Source of the DNA: Xanthobacteraceae bacterium
Lineage (GTDB): Bacteria > Pseudomonadota > Alphaproteobacteria > Rhizobiales > Xanthobacteraceae
Length of the DNA: 64,000 nucleotides
Assembly: GCA_022844205.1 (NCBI GenBank)
Contig: JALHMF010000001.1
Coordinates: 244,018-308,017, forward strand
Reading direction: 5' to 3'
Shown piece after piece: positions 22,355 through 31,140 of this stretch (the first letter of the stretch is position 1; every line of letters starts with the position of its first letter). The notes under the pieces are model-generated. The model did no database searches. It saw only the letters and a list, made by a program, of their open reading frames with translations, and had not been told where the DNA came from. Position numbers and translations under genes: made by a program.

Positions 22355-24865
22355 ATGGTTTTGAGTCGGTTGAAAGCGACGTCGCACTTTCAGGCAACTA
22401 AGCAATTTGTCGGCCGAGAAGACGCCCAAGCTGCTTTCTCATCGTTGCTAGATCATTATGTCTCTGATCGCCGGCCGTTCACGGTGTTAAATTACTATGG
22501 CGTGGGGGGAATTGGAAAGTCAGCTCTCATTCGGAATCTATATGAGAAGTCGAGCGCACGAGACGATGTCAAAATCGCATTCGTTGATTTGGAGGCGCCA
22601 CAGTTAGGAGCAACTTACAATTTTCTTTTAGAGATATGGCGCCAACTTCGCTTGAGATGTCCAAGATTTGAATACGCTCTAACAAGAGTCCTTACGCTTG
22701 AGGGACGTTCATTGAGCGATGTCCGACCCGGACACTTGCACAAGGACAGCCTTCTATATGATTTGCAGGAAGTTGCGCTGGGTTTGGCGGAAACCGTCGC
22801 GCCTGGGCGCCTTCTCAAGAAGCTTTTCGATATTGCAGATGAAAAAAGGCGTCGCTATCTTTCAGCTCTCAAAGACGATTTCGAGCAAATTGAAGCTTTG
22901 TCTGAAGCGGCTCTTATACAGTACTTGCCGCATTACCTCGGATCAGACTTAGCCAAGCAAGCAAGCGAGGGAAGCATCAAGTTTCTGGTATTTTTGGATT
23001 CGATCGACGCGATTTTCACACGGCCTGAGTTTCGGTCAATGAAGAGTGACGCAAACGAATGGTTGCGCGAACTTATTGGTTCTGCGGAACAGGGATTGTT
23101 TGTTCTGGCCGGGCGCAACTCTCTTAGATGGGCTGATCGAAATACGGAATGGCATGGCGTGCTCAAGCAGTACTTGCTTCAAGCACTAAGCCCTAAAGAT
23201 TGCGATAATTTTCTTGCATGTGTTCCGATCAGAGAGAGTGAAATACGCCAAGCGATAATTGATTCATCAAATGGCGTCCCTCTTTATCTAGATCTTTGCG
23301 CTAACACGTATCTTACCCGCGTACATGCGGGTGATAAGCCAACGCCAGAGGACTTTCGAATTAACGAAACAGAAGTTGTTCATCGCTTTTTAGCGCACCT
23401 CGATATTGAACACCAAGAAGCACTGCGTGCAATCTCCATCTTAGACATCTTTGACGCGGAGCTATTTGGCGAAATCGTTAAGACGCTGAATATCCATTTG
23501 CCGGTATCTCTTTTTGCTAAATTTTGTGAAATCTCATATGCAACTCCCGTTGTACAAGATGCAGAATTTTATCGAATTCACGATCTTGTTCGTGCGTACC
23601 TGCGCAATGCAACAACTGCGCAACATATTAGCGCGGTTGGTGGTTCAATCGTTTCGCAAATGGCCGGATGTCTGTTCAATAGAGATGTCGAGCGACTCTC
23701 TTGGCTGTTTAATCAAGCCTACGTTCTGTTCGCAGCGAATCAACTGCAGTTAAGCCAAGATCATTTGAATACAATTCTGAATAGTGGAATATTTCTTGTT
23801 GATGCTGGACGGTGGAATTCCGTGCATGGTTCTGTTTCGCTAATTGCCCCACGATTAAATACAATAACGGAACATTCTCACGCTACCGATCCGCAAATTG
23901 TTGGCAGCATTTTACTTCGGGGTTATTGCCATCGTAAACGAGGTGAACTAATCGACGCCGATCTTGAGTACAAGCGCCTGCGATTATCGGCGGACGTGCT
24001 TGGCAGTAGAAGGAAGCTATTTCTCTATTTGCAGGCTCACAATCAACATTTGCTTGGAGATTACAAGGTAGCTGCCGCTACTTATCGCTCGATAATTGCG
24101 CAATCGCATCAAGACGCAGACCGGTCCGAAGTTTGGCGGCTTGCGCGACGGCAACTAGCGGACATAGAAATGCTCGAAGGCCACTTTCGTAAGGCACTGT
24201 CGGCTTTTCAAAAATTGCAGGAGGAATTATCGGATGATCCATTGTGGCAAGCTGAGATAAGTCGCTTTCGCGGCCACGTTTATCGGTTCAATTTTCAGTT
24301 CGATAATGCCCAGAAAGCCTATGAACATGCGCTTACTATTTCTAGAGATACACGAGCTGAGGCAATGGAAGGCAAGGCCCTCACCAATCTTGCAGAGGTA
24401 TTTTGTTGGTCTGCGCCTTCGCAAGCTATGGATTTTGCAAAGCGTGCGATCCAACGGAACTTAGAAATTACTGCACCTATTGAAGTCGGCAAGGCGTATG
24501 CCGCTCGCGCTATTTCGCTCGCGTTAAGTCATTCTTTTAGCGAAGCAGTTGAGGCGGCCGATCAGGCGGTTCGTATTCACAGTGAATGCAAGTATCGAGC
24601 TGGGCCGCTATTCGGCTTGCAAGCGCTGGGTATTATACAGGTCTTGGCCGGCGATCAGACTAATGCACAAGAAACGCTAAAAAAGATGGAAAATCTAATT
24701 TCCGAAACTGCGGTATATCCGTTCTTGCCTTTTGTTCTCGATTCATTGCTTCATGGTGAGACTAAAGTTAGCGTTTGGAAAAATCGTTGTCGTTGGTTAG
24801 ATTTTACGAAAACGAAACTTATGCTTCGATCAATCTTCGTGTCAGTGTGGCCGCACTCGTCATGA
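22355..24865 (+). CDS. STAND-family AAA/NTPase with C-terminal TPR-like repeats
   Basis: An 836-residue signalling ATPase. Walker A is YYGVGGIGKSAL near residues 48-59, directly after a short N-terminal segment with FVGREDAQAAFSSLL typical of STAND/NB-ARC ATPases. Walker B is FLVFLDSIDAIF near residue 210. A winged-helix-like region (HRFLAHLDIEHQEALRAISI) follows. The last 350 residues are helical repeats of TPR type (GSILLRGYCHRKRGELIDAD, LYLQAHNQHLLGDYKVAAATY, ADIEMLEGHFRKALSAFQKL). No separate effector (nuclease, protease) domain is visible at either end, so an effector would have to be a neighbour. Proteins with this plan act as switch ATPases in regulation and in antiviral defence. It overlaps no gene and lies 9 bp after the oxidoreductase. 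Confidence 0.8.
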   Translation: MVLSRLKATSHFQATKQFVGREDAQAAFSSLLDHYVSDRRPFTVLNYYGVGGIGKSALIRNLYEKSSARDDVKIAFVDLEAPQLGATYNFLLEIWRQLRLRCPRFEYALTRVLTLEGRSLSDVRPGHLHKDSLLYDLQEVALGLAETVAPGRLLKKLFDIADEKRRRYLSALKDDFEQIEALSEAALIQYLPHYLGSDLAKQASEGSIKFLVFLDSIDAIFTRPEFRSMKSDANEWLRELIGSAEQGLFVLAGRNSLRWADRNTEWHGVLKQYLLQALSPKDCDNFLACVPIRESEIRQAIIDSSNGVPLYLDLCANTYLTRVHAGDKPTPEDFRINETEVVHRFLAHLDIEHQEALRAISILDIFDAELFGEIVKTLNIHLPVSLFAKFCEISYATPVVQDAEFYRIHDLVRAYLRNATTAQHISAVGGSIVSQMAGCLFNRDVERLSWLFNQAYVLFAANQLQLSQDHLNTILNSGIFLVDAGRWNSVHGSVSLIAPRLNTITEHSHATDPQIVGSILLRGYCHRKRGELIDADLEYKRLRLSADVLGSRRKLFLYLQAHNQHLLGDYKVAAATYRSIIAQSHQDADRSEVWRLARRQLADIEMLEGHFRKALSAFQKLQEELSDDPLWQAEISRFRGHVYRFNFQFDNAQKAYEHALTISRDTRAEAMEGKALTNLAEVFCWSAPSQAMDFAKRAIQRNLEITAPIEVGKAYAARAISLALSHSFSEAVEAADQAVRIHSECKYRAGPLFGLQALGIIQVLAGDQTNAQETLKKMENLISETAVYPFLPFVLDSLLHGETKVSVWKNRCRWLDFTKTKLMLRSIFVSVWPHSS

Positions 24866-24935
24866 CACTGACTGCTGTGGATACGAAAAGCCAAATTGAA
24901 CATCTTGTAGGGACTCGACTGTTCACTGAACTTTG

Positions 24936-24982
24936 CCATGGCAACGACCATGGCTTCCCGTTGCCATGGACTGTTGCCATGG
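24936..24982 (+). repeat. four CCATGG palindromes in 47 bp
   Basis: CCATGG at 24936, 24948, 24964 and 24977 (steps of 12, 16 and 13 bp), with shared TTGCCATGG flanks. It sits between the STAND gene and the large nested inverted repeat, in a non-coding interval of about 470 bp (24866-25335). Confidence 0.6.
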
Positions 24983-25015
24983 TTTGGCGTGAGGAAACCG
25001 CGCTGTAGCAACGAT

Positions 25016-25211
25016 TCCGCTCACTGTTCGTCGTGCTTTCAAAGCCCGACCCAATCCCTATCTTGCTTGCTTTTATTCAATAAAAGACAAGCACCACTGC
25101 GCATCGAGCCCGTGAGCATTCGCTACACGGGCTCGATGCTTTCGGGCTGAAGCGATTGGGTCGGCCTTTGATTGCTTGGATACCAAGCAACGCCGACGAA
25201 CAGTGAGCGGA
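25016..25211. repeat. nested multi-branch inverted repeat, candidate oriT or structured RNA
   Basis: An outer 18-bp arm (25016-25033 with 25194-25211, perfect) encloses a 17-bp arm with one mismatch (25040-25056 with 25154-25170). Inside that are a 14-bp perfect hairpin (25101-25114/25126-25139) and a 13-bp hairpin with one bulge (25064-25076/25080-25093). Between the two outer arms lies a further perfect 8-bp hairpin (25172-25179/25183-25190). Nearly all of the 196 nt can be paired. It lies 125 bp ahead of the first DNA-pumping ATPase gene. No reverse transcriptase or transposase accompanies it. Confidence 0.75.
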
Positions 25212-25335
25212 CAGTACGATAGAATGAAATTGGACCGTTCTTTCGGTGCCTTTACGGCAGTTCCCTATCGGGCGAATTCCTACAGAACGAGGCATTTCGC
25301 CTTTGGATGTTTGTTGCGATATGGAATTGCCTTGA

Positions 25336-26589
25336 ATGCAACTCGGCCTAGTCCGACAGTTTGACCCGCATCTTCGGGAGGAATTCTTCACGCCGTTCGA
25401 ACTTTCCGAAGAACGGCGCCTTCAGCATTTGTTTGTGATCGGTCGTACTGGCACCGGCAAGAGCACGGCGCTCAAGAATTTTATTCTGCAGGACATCGCG
25501 TCCGGCGCCGGCTGCGCATTTTTCGACCCGCATGGCGACGACACACTACAGCTCCTTTCACTGGTTCCCCCCAGCCGCCAGCAGGATGTGATCCTGTACG
25601 ATCCTTCCGACTTCGACTTCCCCATCGGCTTCAATCCCCTGCACAAGGTGCCCTTGCAGCGCCGCCCGTTCGTCGCTTCGGCGGTGGTTGATTGCTTCCG
25701 CGCCATCTGGGGTCACTCGTGGGGACCTCAGCTGGAGATGTTCGTATATGCTGGTGTCGCGGCACTGCTCGACCGGCCCGATGGCAGTCTCATGGGCCTG
25801 AAATTCATGCTCACCTCGCCGAGCTACCGCGCGCGGGTGCTGGCCGACGTGCAGGACCCGGCGGTACGGGATTTCTGGGAGACGGATTTTGAGACCCACA
25901 TGCCGGAACGCGAACAGCGCGAACGCACCTTGTCGACTTTGAACAAGATCGGCGCGCTAATAGCCGACCCCGCCATCCGCAACTCCATGGCCCAGGCAAG
26001 GACAAAAATCGACTTTGGGGAGATATTTGAGCGGCGAAAAATCTTCATTGCGCGCCTGCCGCAGGGCGAACTCGGCATCGAGAAGTCGTCACTCATCGGC
26101 GCGCTACTGCTGTCGAATTTTCATTTGAACGCGTTGCGCAGAAAGGATCGCGCGCCGTTTCATCTCTATCTCGATGAATTCCAACATTTCGGCAATAACA
26201 CGGTCATCGAAATGCTGTCCGGTATCCGCAAGTTTGGTGTCTCGCTGACGCTCGCCTGCCAGTATCTCGACCAACTCTCCCCCGCTACGCGTGCGGCCGT
26301 CCTTGGCACGGTCGGCACCATGCTCGCCTTTCGAACGGGAGCGCCTGACGCCGAAATGCTCTCAGCGGAATTCGAGTTGAACCGCGACGACACGGCGCTA
26401 TCCGCTTTGCCGCCCTACCGGGCCTACGTCCGCACCGACCACACCGTTGAATTACGGACGCAGCCTCTTCCGCAGTCCGGGCGCGTGCGAACGGCGCGGA
26501 AAATTCGCGACCGCTGCCGCTCGCAATATGCACTTCCCCGGCAAATCATCGAGGAGCGCATCGCTCGCTTCATCCGGAATACCGCTTGA
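25336..26589 (+). CDS. VirD4/TraG-HerA-like DNA-pumping ATPase (first of two)
   Basis: A 417-residue P-loop ATPase of the type IV coupling/HerA group. Walker A FVIGRTGTGKSTALKNFIL lies near residues 33-51 and Walker B FHLYLDEFQHFGN near 275. In between is GAGCAFFDPHGDD, in which the conserved D-P-H-G/x-D matches conjugative coupling proteins, and later SLTLACQYLDQL gives the sensor-like Gln. The protein lacks the N-terminal membrane helices of VirD4, so it is soluble. It would translocate or pump double- or single-stranded DNA during transfer or replication of the element. It is followed by a small gene and a second ATPase, forming a transfer module with the relaxation protein. The start ATG has no strong ribosome site. 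Confidence 0.85.
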   Translation: MQLGLVRQFDPHLREEFFTPFELSEERRLQHLFVIGRTGTGKSTALKNFILQDIASGAGCAFFDPHGDDTLQLLSLVPPSRQQDVILYDPSDFDFPIGFNPLHKVPLQRRPFVASAVVDCFRAIWGHSWGPQLEMFVYAGVAALLDRPDGSLMGLKFMLTSPSYRARVLADVQDPAVRDFWETDFETHMPEREQRERTLSTLNKIGALIADPAIRNSMAQARTKIDFGEIFERRKIFIARLPQGELGIEKSSLIGALLLSNFHLNALRRKDRAPFHLYLDEFQHFGNNTVIEMLSGIRKFGVSLTLACQYLDQLSPATRAAVLGTVGTMLAFRTGAPDAEMLSAEFELNRDDTALSALPPYRAYVRTDHTVELRTQPLPQSGRVRTARKIRDRCRSQYALPRQIIEERIARFIRNTA

Positions 26590-26643
26590 CGAGTTAGGGT
26601 GTAATTTTCGAGAATTGCAACCTTTCATGGAGGGGGCAATTCC

Positions 26644-27021
26644 ATGTATCTGCTGCTGCGGCGCGACCAGCGGTCGAGCCTGATGGGAAAGATTATCTTC
26701 CAGCTCGATGTGCGCGCGGAAATTTCCGACGAAGAATATCAGAGCATTACTCGCTACCGCCTCGGTGACACCATCCTCTATACCAAAGGCGAAATCATCG
26801 ATCCGGGTTCAGGTCTGCTCGGGCTCGCCTCCCGCTTGACGTTCAAGGCGATGAATATCTCCGTATCCGTCGATGATTTGATCCGGGGCAAGCGCATCGA
26901 GTGCAAGGACATTGTCGAGATGTTGGCTGTCGAAGCCCAAATTAAAGAAGCGGCCGCCACTTTCAAACAGGTTCTGAACGCAGCCATGTATTTTGGCGGA
27001 GAAGAAGCGATTGCGATCTAA
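26644..27021 (+). CDS. hypothetical protein between the two DNA-pumping ATPases
   Basis: A 125-residue protein with a strong ribosome site (ATGGAGGGGG) ahead of its ATG. The N-terminal half is beta-type (KIIFQLDVRAEISDEEYQSI, RYRLGDTILYTKGEIIDPGS); the rest is helical (IVEMLAVEAQIKEAAATFKQ). The C-terminus overlaps the start of the second ATPase gene by 29 nt, which suggests coupled translation and a stoichiometric partner. No family is recognised with confidence. By position it could be a structural or adaptor subunit of the DNA-processing complex. Confidence 0.75.
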   Translation: MYLLLRRDQRSSLMGKIIFQLDVRAEISDEEYQSITRYRLGDTILYTKGEIIDPGSGLLGLASRLTFKAMNISVSVDDLIRGKRIECKDIVEMLAVEAQIKEAAATFKQVLNAAMYFGGEEAIAI

Positions 27022-29167
27022 ACCGCAGAATATTTTCCATTGGGCGGTCAAGAACTTGTTCCAATGGTCCAACCTACGCGCGGCCTTCGTCGGCTCGCTG
27101 GTCGGTCGAGAACGACGGGAAGTGGAAGCCCTCTATCGTCGCGTGAGTAAAACCTACGCGGCGTCACGCTTTGCTGAAGAATATGCCGAGCTTGATTTCG
27201 TGCGGGAGCTTGCAGAAGAAGCAGCCCGACGCGCTGGCCGTGTTCCAAGCGAAGCTTTGCAAGAAGCCATGCACGAAGTGGTTTGGCAGCTTTTGATGCA
27301 GGAGCCGGTACTGTACGGCCTCCCGGAACGGCCCGACTTCGATCATCTCTCGCTCACGCAGTTGCAGGAGTGGCGAAAGCTCTTGATCATCAAGGAGCGA
27401 GTGCTCGGCGATCCGGATTATTACGTGGAAGTCTGGCGCGAGAAGGTTATTCGCCTCCTAGAGGGATTGCTGCACCACTTTCCGTCATTCGCCTTTGCCG
27501 AAGCGGATGAGCAGGATTCCAACGCGACTTACACTGTTTCACTTATCGACGTGTGTGCTCGTCCCGCCGAAGCCATCGAACGTTCGATGGCGACTTTTTA
27601 TGACGACGACATCGTGCGTCCGGGGCTGTTTGATCTGGTTCGCAATCGTTTTGATGACAATCTCTGTCGCGCTTCCGGACTTACGCGGGACGAAGCCTTG
27701 CGCGCGCGTTCGGTGGTCTCCCCCACCACGGCGAAAGACATGGACCCGCGCGAACTTGTGGCAAATTTTCTGGCGGGTACGCCGTTCGCGGAATTCTTCT
27801 TGGCCGAAGTACCCTTCCGCATTCCGGAAAAGTCCCGCTTCGAGCACATGCATATTCTGGCAGGCACCGGTCACGGCAAGACCCAGACTATCCAGCATCT
27901 GTTGACCGCTGACATCGCGCGAGTAATGCGTGGCGAGGCGTCGGTCGTGGTGATGGACAGCCAAGGCGATCTCATCAGGAATATTTCTAGCCTCAAAATC
28001 TTCGCCGACCATCCCGAAAAACTCTGTCTGATCGACCCCCACGACATCGAACATCCGGTCGCACTCAACCTGTTCGACATGGGTATGCGGCGGCTGGAGA
28101 CCTATTCCCCTCTCGACAAGGAGCGGCTGCGCAATAGTGCGAAAGAGCTGCTCAACTTTGTGCTGAGCTCATTGCTCGGCAGCGATATGACCAGCAAGCA
28201 ATCTACGCTGTTCGACTTCACGCTGGCGCTGATGCTGGAGATTCCGGGTGCCACCATTCACACTTTCCGCGATCTCATGCAGGAGGGTGCGCTCGCGAAG
28301 TATCAGCAATATGTCTCGAAGCTCGACGACACCGCACAGGATTTCTTTAAATACGAATTCGACGTGAAGAAAGGCCAGTTCGAGAACACCAAACGCGAAG
28401 TCGTTCGGCGGCTCTACGGCATTCTGTCCAACAATACCTTCCGCCGGATGTTCTCACACGAACATTCGAAGCTCGATCTCTTCTCGGAGATGAATTCAGG
28501 CAAGCTTATCCTAATCGATACCGCGAAGGACTTGTTGAAGGAGAACGGCACCGAGGTGTTCGGGCGTTTCTTTATTGCCTTGATCGCCAACGCCGCTCAG
28601 GAGCGGGCCACGCTGCATCCCTCGCAACGACTTCCCTGTTTCGTCTACATCGACGAGTGCCATGATTATATTTCCAAGGACGCCAATGTGACCGCGATCC
28701 TGGAACAGGCCCGCAAACAGAAGGTAGGCTTGGTGCTCGCTCACCAGTATCTTTCACAGATCAGCCAGAGCGTACTGGAAAGCCTGTTTGCCAATACGAG
28801 TATTAAATTCGTCGGCGGCGTGTCGGATCGCGATGCCCATACCCTGGCGCGTGAACTGCGTTGCACACCGGCCTTCATTCAGCAGCAGTCGACCGGCTCA
28901 TGGGCTGCTTACGTCAAAAACCATACGCCAAATGCGATCTCACTACGGATTCCATTCGGCACCATGGAAGCACTAGAGCGAATGGATCAGGCCGAACGTA
29001 TTGAATTGAGTGAGCACATGCGTAGCCGTTATGCGGCATTGCCCGCACCTATTCATGTCGAGGAGACACAATCGCCAGCTAAAGAGAGCCCGACGGCCGC
29101 GAGTCCGCAACCTAAAACTTCATCTTCCCCGTCCGAGCCATCCACGGACGCCAGCAAGGAGTGGTAG
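26993..29167 (+). CDS. VirD4/HerA-like DNA-pumping ATPase (second, with N-terminal extension)
   Basis: A 724-residue protein starting at TTG inside the previous gene. The first 270 residues are helical and novel to me (RREVEALYRRVSKTYAASRF, LMQEPVLYGLPERPDFDHLS). The ATPase core begins near residue 275: Walker A ILAGTGHGKTQTIQHLL near 290, VVMDSQGDLIRNI (an S-Q-G-D in place of the D-P-H/K-x-D of its neighbour), Walker B CFVYIDECHDYI near 552, and the sensor GLVLAHQYLSQI. The tail is Pro/Ser/Thr-rich. It should act as a DNA translocase; two unequal ATPases of this group in one operon suggest a hetero-oligomeric pump. It is followed by the relaxation gene. Confidence 0.85.
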   Translation: MAEKKRLRSKPQNIFHWAVKNLFQWSNLRAAFVGSLVGRERREVEALYRRVSKTYAASRFAEEYAELDFVRELAEEAARRAGRVPSEALQEAMHEVVWQLLMQEPVLYGLPERPDFDHLSLTQLQEWRKLLIIKERVLGDPDYYVEVWREKVIRLLEGLLHHFPSFAFAEADEQDSNATYTVSLIDVCARPAEAIERSMATFYDDDIVRPGLFDLVRNRFDDNLCRASGLTRDEALRARSVVSPTTAKDMDPRELVANFLAGTPFAEFFLAEVPFRIPEKSRFEHMHILAGTGHGKTQTIQHLLTADIARVMRGEASVVVMDSQGDLIRNISSLKIFADHPEKLCLIDPHDIEHPVALNLFDMGMRRLETYSPLDKERLRNSAKELLNFVLSSLLGSDMTSKQSTLFDFTLALMLEIPGATIHTFRDLMQEGALAKYQQYVSKLDDTAQDFFKYEFDVKKGQFENTKREVVRRLYGILSNNTFRRMFSHEHSKLDLFSEMNSGKLILIDTAKDLLKENGTEVFGRFFIALIANAAQERATLHPSQRLPCFVYIDECHDYISKDANVTAILEQARKQKVGLVLAHQYLSQISQSVLESLFANTSIKFVGGVSDRDAHTLARELRCTPAFIQQQSTGSWAAYVKNHTPNAISLRIPFGTMEALERMDQAERIELSEHMRSRYAALPAPIHVEETQSPAKESPTAASPQPKTSSSPSEPSTDASKEW

Positions 29168-29269
29168 AATTATCTCTACTTCGCACGCCGGTGCATGGCG
29201 GTGCAGGATTGTCCTCCACACCGCATCGCTCACGTTTACAGCGCGGGCAGGGCAGGTATTCGAACATGT

Positions 29270-30253
29270 ATGGAAACAAACAAACGCCGATCACGTAGCC
29301 GCCGGACCCCGAGAGGAAAGTCAGCGCGCATCACGCCGCGTCATTTGCAAATTCTCGGTATCCTGCAACGATATCGGTTCCTCGACGCCAAGCACATCTA
29401 CGCGCTAATCGGATCGAACAACAGTAACGTGCGCAGTGCATTGAGTGATCTGTTCCATGAACACAGTCTGCTAAATCGCCTTCCGCAACGCGCTTTCATG
29501 CGCGATCCCCTCTACGATCCAGAAATCTATGAATTATCGGAGGCGGGTGCGGAATTGCTGTTCCAGCGCGGTGAACCTTCACATGCCGCGACCTGGTTGA
29601 AGCAAGGCCGTTATGGCGCAAAGACGTTGGCAGCTCATAATCTAACAATTTGCCATGTCGTGGCGGCAATCGAGATAGCGGCAGAACGAGACGGCATTCG
29701 GTTCATTCCTTGTTCGGAAATACTGCAACGCTCGCCGCAAGCAACCCAAGCGGCACGGCAGCCATGTGCCATACCGGTATCGATCTCGCATCAATTCCCA
29801 AACGGCAGGACGCAGCATTCCGATATACCTATCATTCCGGATGCGGTGTTCGGACTGCAATACCCCGACAAGTCGTTCCGCTGCTTCGCGCTTGAGATTG
29901 ACCGCAATACCATGCCGCTTACCCGCACGAATCTCGACGAAACCTCTTACTTGCGTAAACTCCTGCAATATCGCGAAGTGATTTCACGCGGGGTCTATAA
30001 GATGCATTTCGGCATGACGGCGACGCCAATGCTTCTCCTTACGATCACCACCAGTGCCAAACATTTAGACGGGATCAAGTCCTTGCTGCGCGACCTCGCT
30101 GGCGAAAACCAGTGGAAGCGGGCTTTCCTGTTCAAAGCCGAACCGAGCTTAGGCAGTTTCGAGCGCGCGCCCTCACCGGCATTGTCACTGTTCGAAATGG
30201 GTTGGGAGCGCGTCGGTAATCCGCCGTTTTTCATCAACCGCATTGAAAATTGA
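29270..30253 (+). CDS. replication-relaxation family protein, second copy
   Basis: A 327-residue homologue of the 4117 gene product. The N-terminal winged-helix pair (ITPRHLQILGILQRYRFLDA, ALSDLFHEHSLLNRLPQR) is followed by YELSEAGAELLFQ, AHNLTICHVVAAIEIAAE, VFGLQYPDKSFRCFALEIDR-NTMP and LLLTITTS. The order and spacing are those of Replic_Relax (PF13814). Such proteins may act on superhelicity or nick processing at replication or transfer origins. ATG 29270 is chosen because the conserved domain starts soon after; the frame is open from 29195. The pairing of this family with HerA-like ATPases is repeated in related elements, as the remnant at 4.1 kb also shows one. Confidence 0.8.
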   Translation: METNKRRSRSRRTPRGKSARITPRHLQILGILQRYRFLDAKHIYALIGSNNSNVRSALSDLFHEHSLLNRLPQRAFMRDPLYDPEIYELSEAGAELLFQRGEPSHAATWLKQGRYGAKTLAAHNLTICHVVAAIEIAAERDGIRFIPCSEILQRSPQATQAARQPCAIPVSISHQFPNGRTQHSDIPIIPDAVFGLQYPDKSFRCFALEIDRNTMPLTRTNLDETSYLRKLLQYREVISRGVYKMHFGMTATPMLLLTITTSAKHLDGIKSLLRDLAGENQWKRAFLFKAEPSLGSFERAPSPALSLFEMGWERVGNPPFFINRIEN

Positions 30254-30327
30254 ACTTAGGAGTATATCTAGCGAATTTGTTATCAACACGCCACGCGCGT
30301 TCTATTGGTGACACCACGCATTCGCTT

Positions 30328-31065
30328 CTACTTAGGTTTTGAATTATGTTGTTTTAGTCTTTCATCTATTTCTTTCTTTAACTTGATAAGAGATTCTTCC
30401 GTGAACTTATCGAGTATGTTTTGCTCATCCTTCGTAAACTCTCGATACCTTGTCGTGCTTTTTCCGCTCGGAGAAATAAATTCAATCTCCTGTTTTGCAG
30501 TTGGCCCAAGAACAATTTGTGTAACTTTATCTTCGTCTTCCGGGCGCAAGATGTGTTGCTTAAACGACACTCCGAACTTTGTATTAAAAGTAGCCGCTTT
30601 GTTGAAAGCTAAACGACCAATGACGCTGACAGCGCTAGTCGCCAAGCCTCCAGAAGGATCAACAAACAAAGCAATCACTGCAGGCGATGAATCCGCGGCA
30701 ATCGCTTCTAAGCCATCCATTAATTTTCGAAAATTTTCCGGGTTGGAAATGTAGACTTTTCCGTTGGCATCTTCGAATGCCAAGATCCACCAGTCTCGGC
30801 CTGTTGTAAAAAATCCGGTGTAGTAGTCGACATCTTTTTGTGGAGAAGTGGTAGAACCAGAATTTATCGAAGACCAAGAAAGCTCTTGATCAAACTCATC
30901 ACTGTATTTGTGAAGAACAGTAATCTTCTTCAGGTCCATTCCTGTCTTATTGACGACTTCAATCTTCGCAGTTCGTTTTTTTGTGTCGAGTTGCGACCAC
31001 GCCTCACCTGGAATTACCAATAACAAACCTGCCAGCGTAGCCTGCAGCAAAAATTTCCAATGCAT
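30328..31065 (-). CDS. secreted protein, unknown function (possible beta-sandwich domain)
   Basis: A 245-residue protein with a typical signal peptide (KFLLQATLAGLLLVIPGEAWSQ), so it is exported. The mature N-terminal half has IEVVNKTGMDLKKITVLHKY and the tail of that domain YTGFFTTGRDWWILAFEDAN. This reminds me of the small PUD/Daf-2-upregulated-type beta-sandwich (as I recall; not verified). The second half is more polar and helical with FTEESLIKLKKEIDERLKQH. It is AT-rich compared with the backbone and sits 75 bp after the amidohydrolase gene on the same strand. The pair is probably acquired cargo. Confidence 0.65.
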   Translation of the reverse strand: MHWKFLLQATLAGLLLVIPGEAWSQLDTKKRTAKIEVVNKTGMDLKKITVLHKYSDEFDQELSWSSINSGSTTSPQKDVDYYTGFFTTGRDWWILAFEDANGKVYISNPENFRKLMDGLEAIAADSSPAVIALFVDPSGGLATSAVSVIGRLAFNKAATFNTKFGVSFKQHILRPEDEDKVTQIVLGPTAKQEIEFISPSGKSTTRYREFTKDEQNILDKFTEESLIKLKKEIDERLKQHNSKPK

Positions 31066-31140
31066 GAGTTCGCCTCCTGTAGGACTCGTTAAAATCGTCC
31101 GCCGTCACATGCCGCGTCCAAAGACTAGGTTTCCCCCATC

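Noticed and set aside
25016..25211. Retron msr/msd RNA or group II intron
   Set aside because: The fold is complex, but no reverse transcriptase lies nearby, and the domain V type of a group II intron is not seen.
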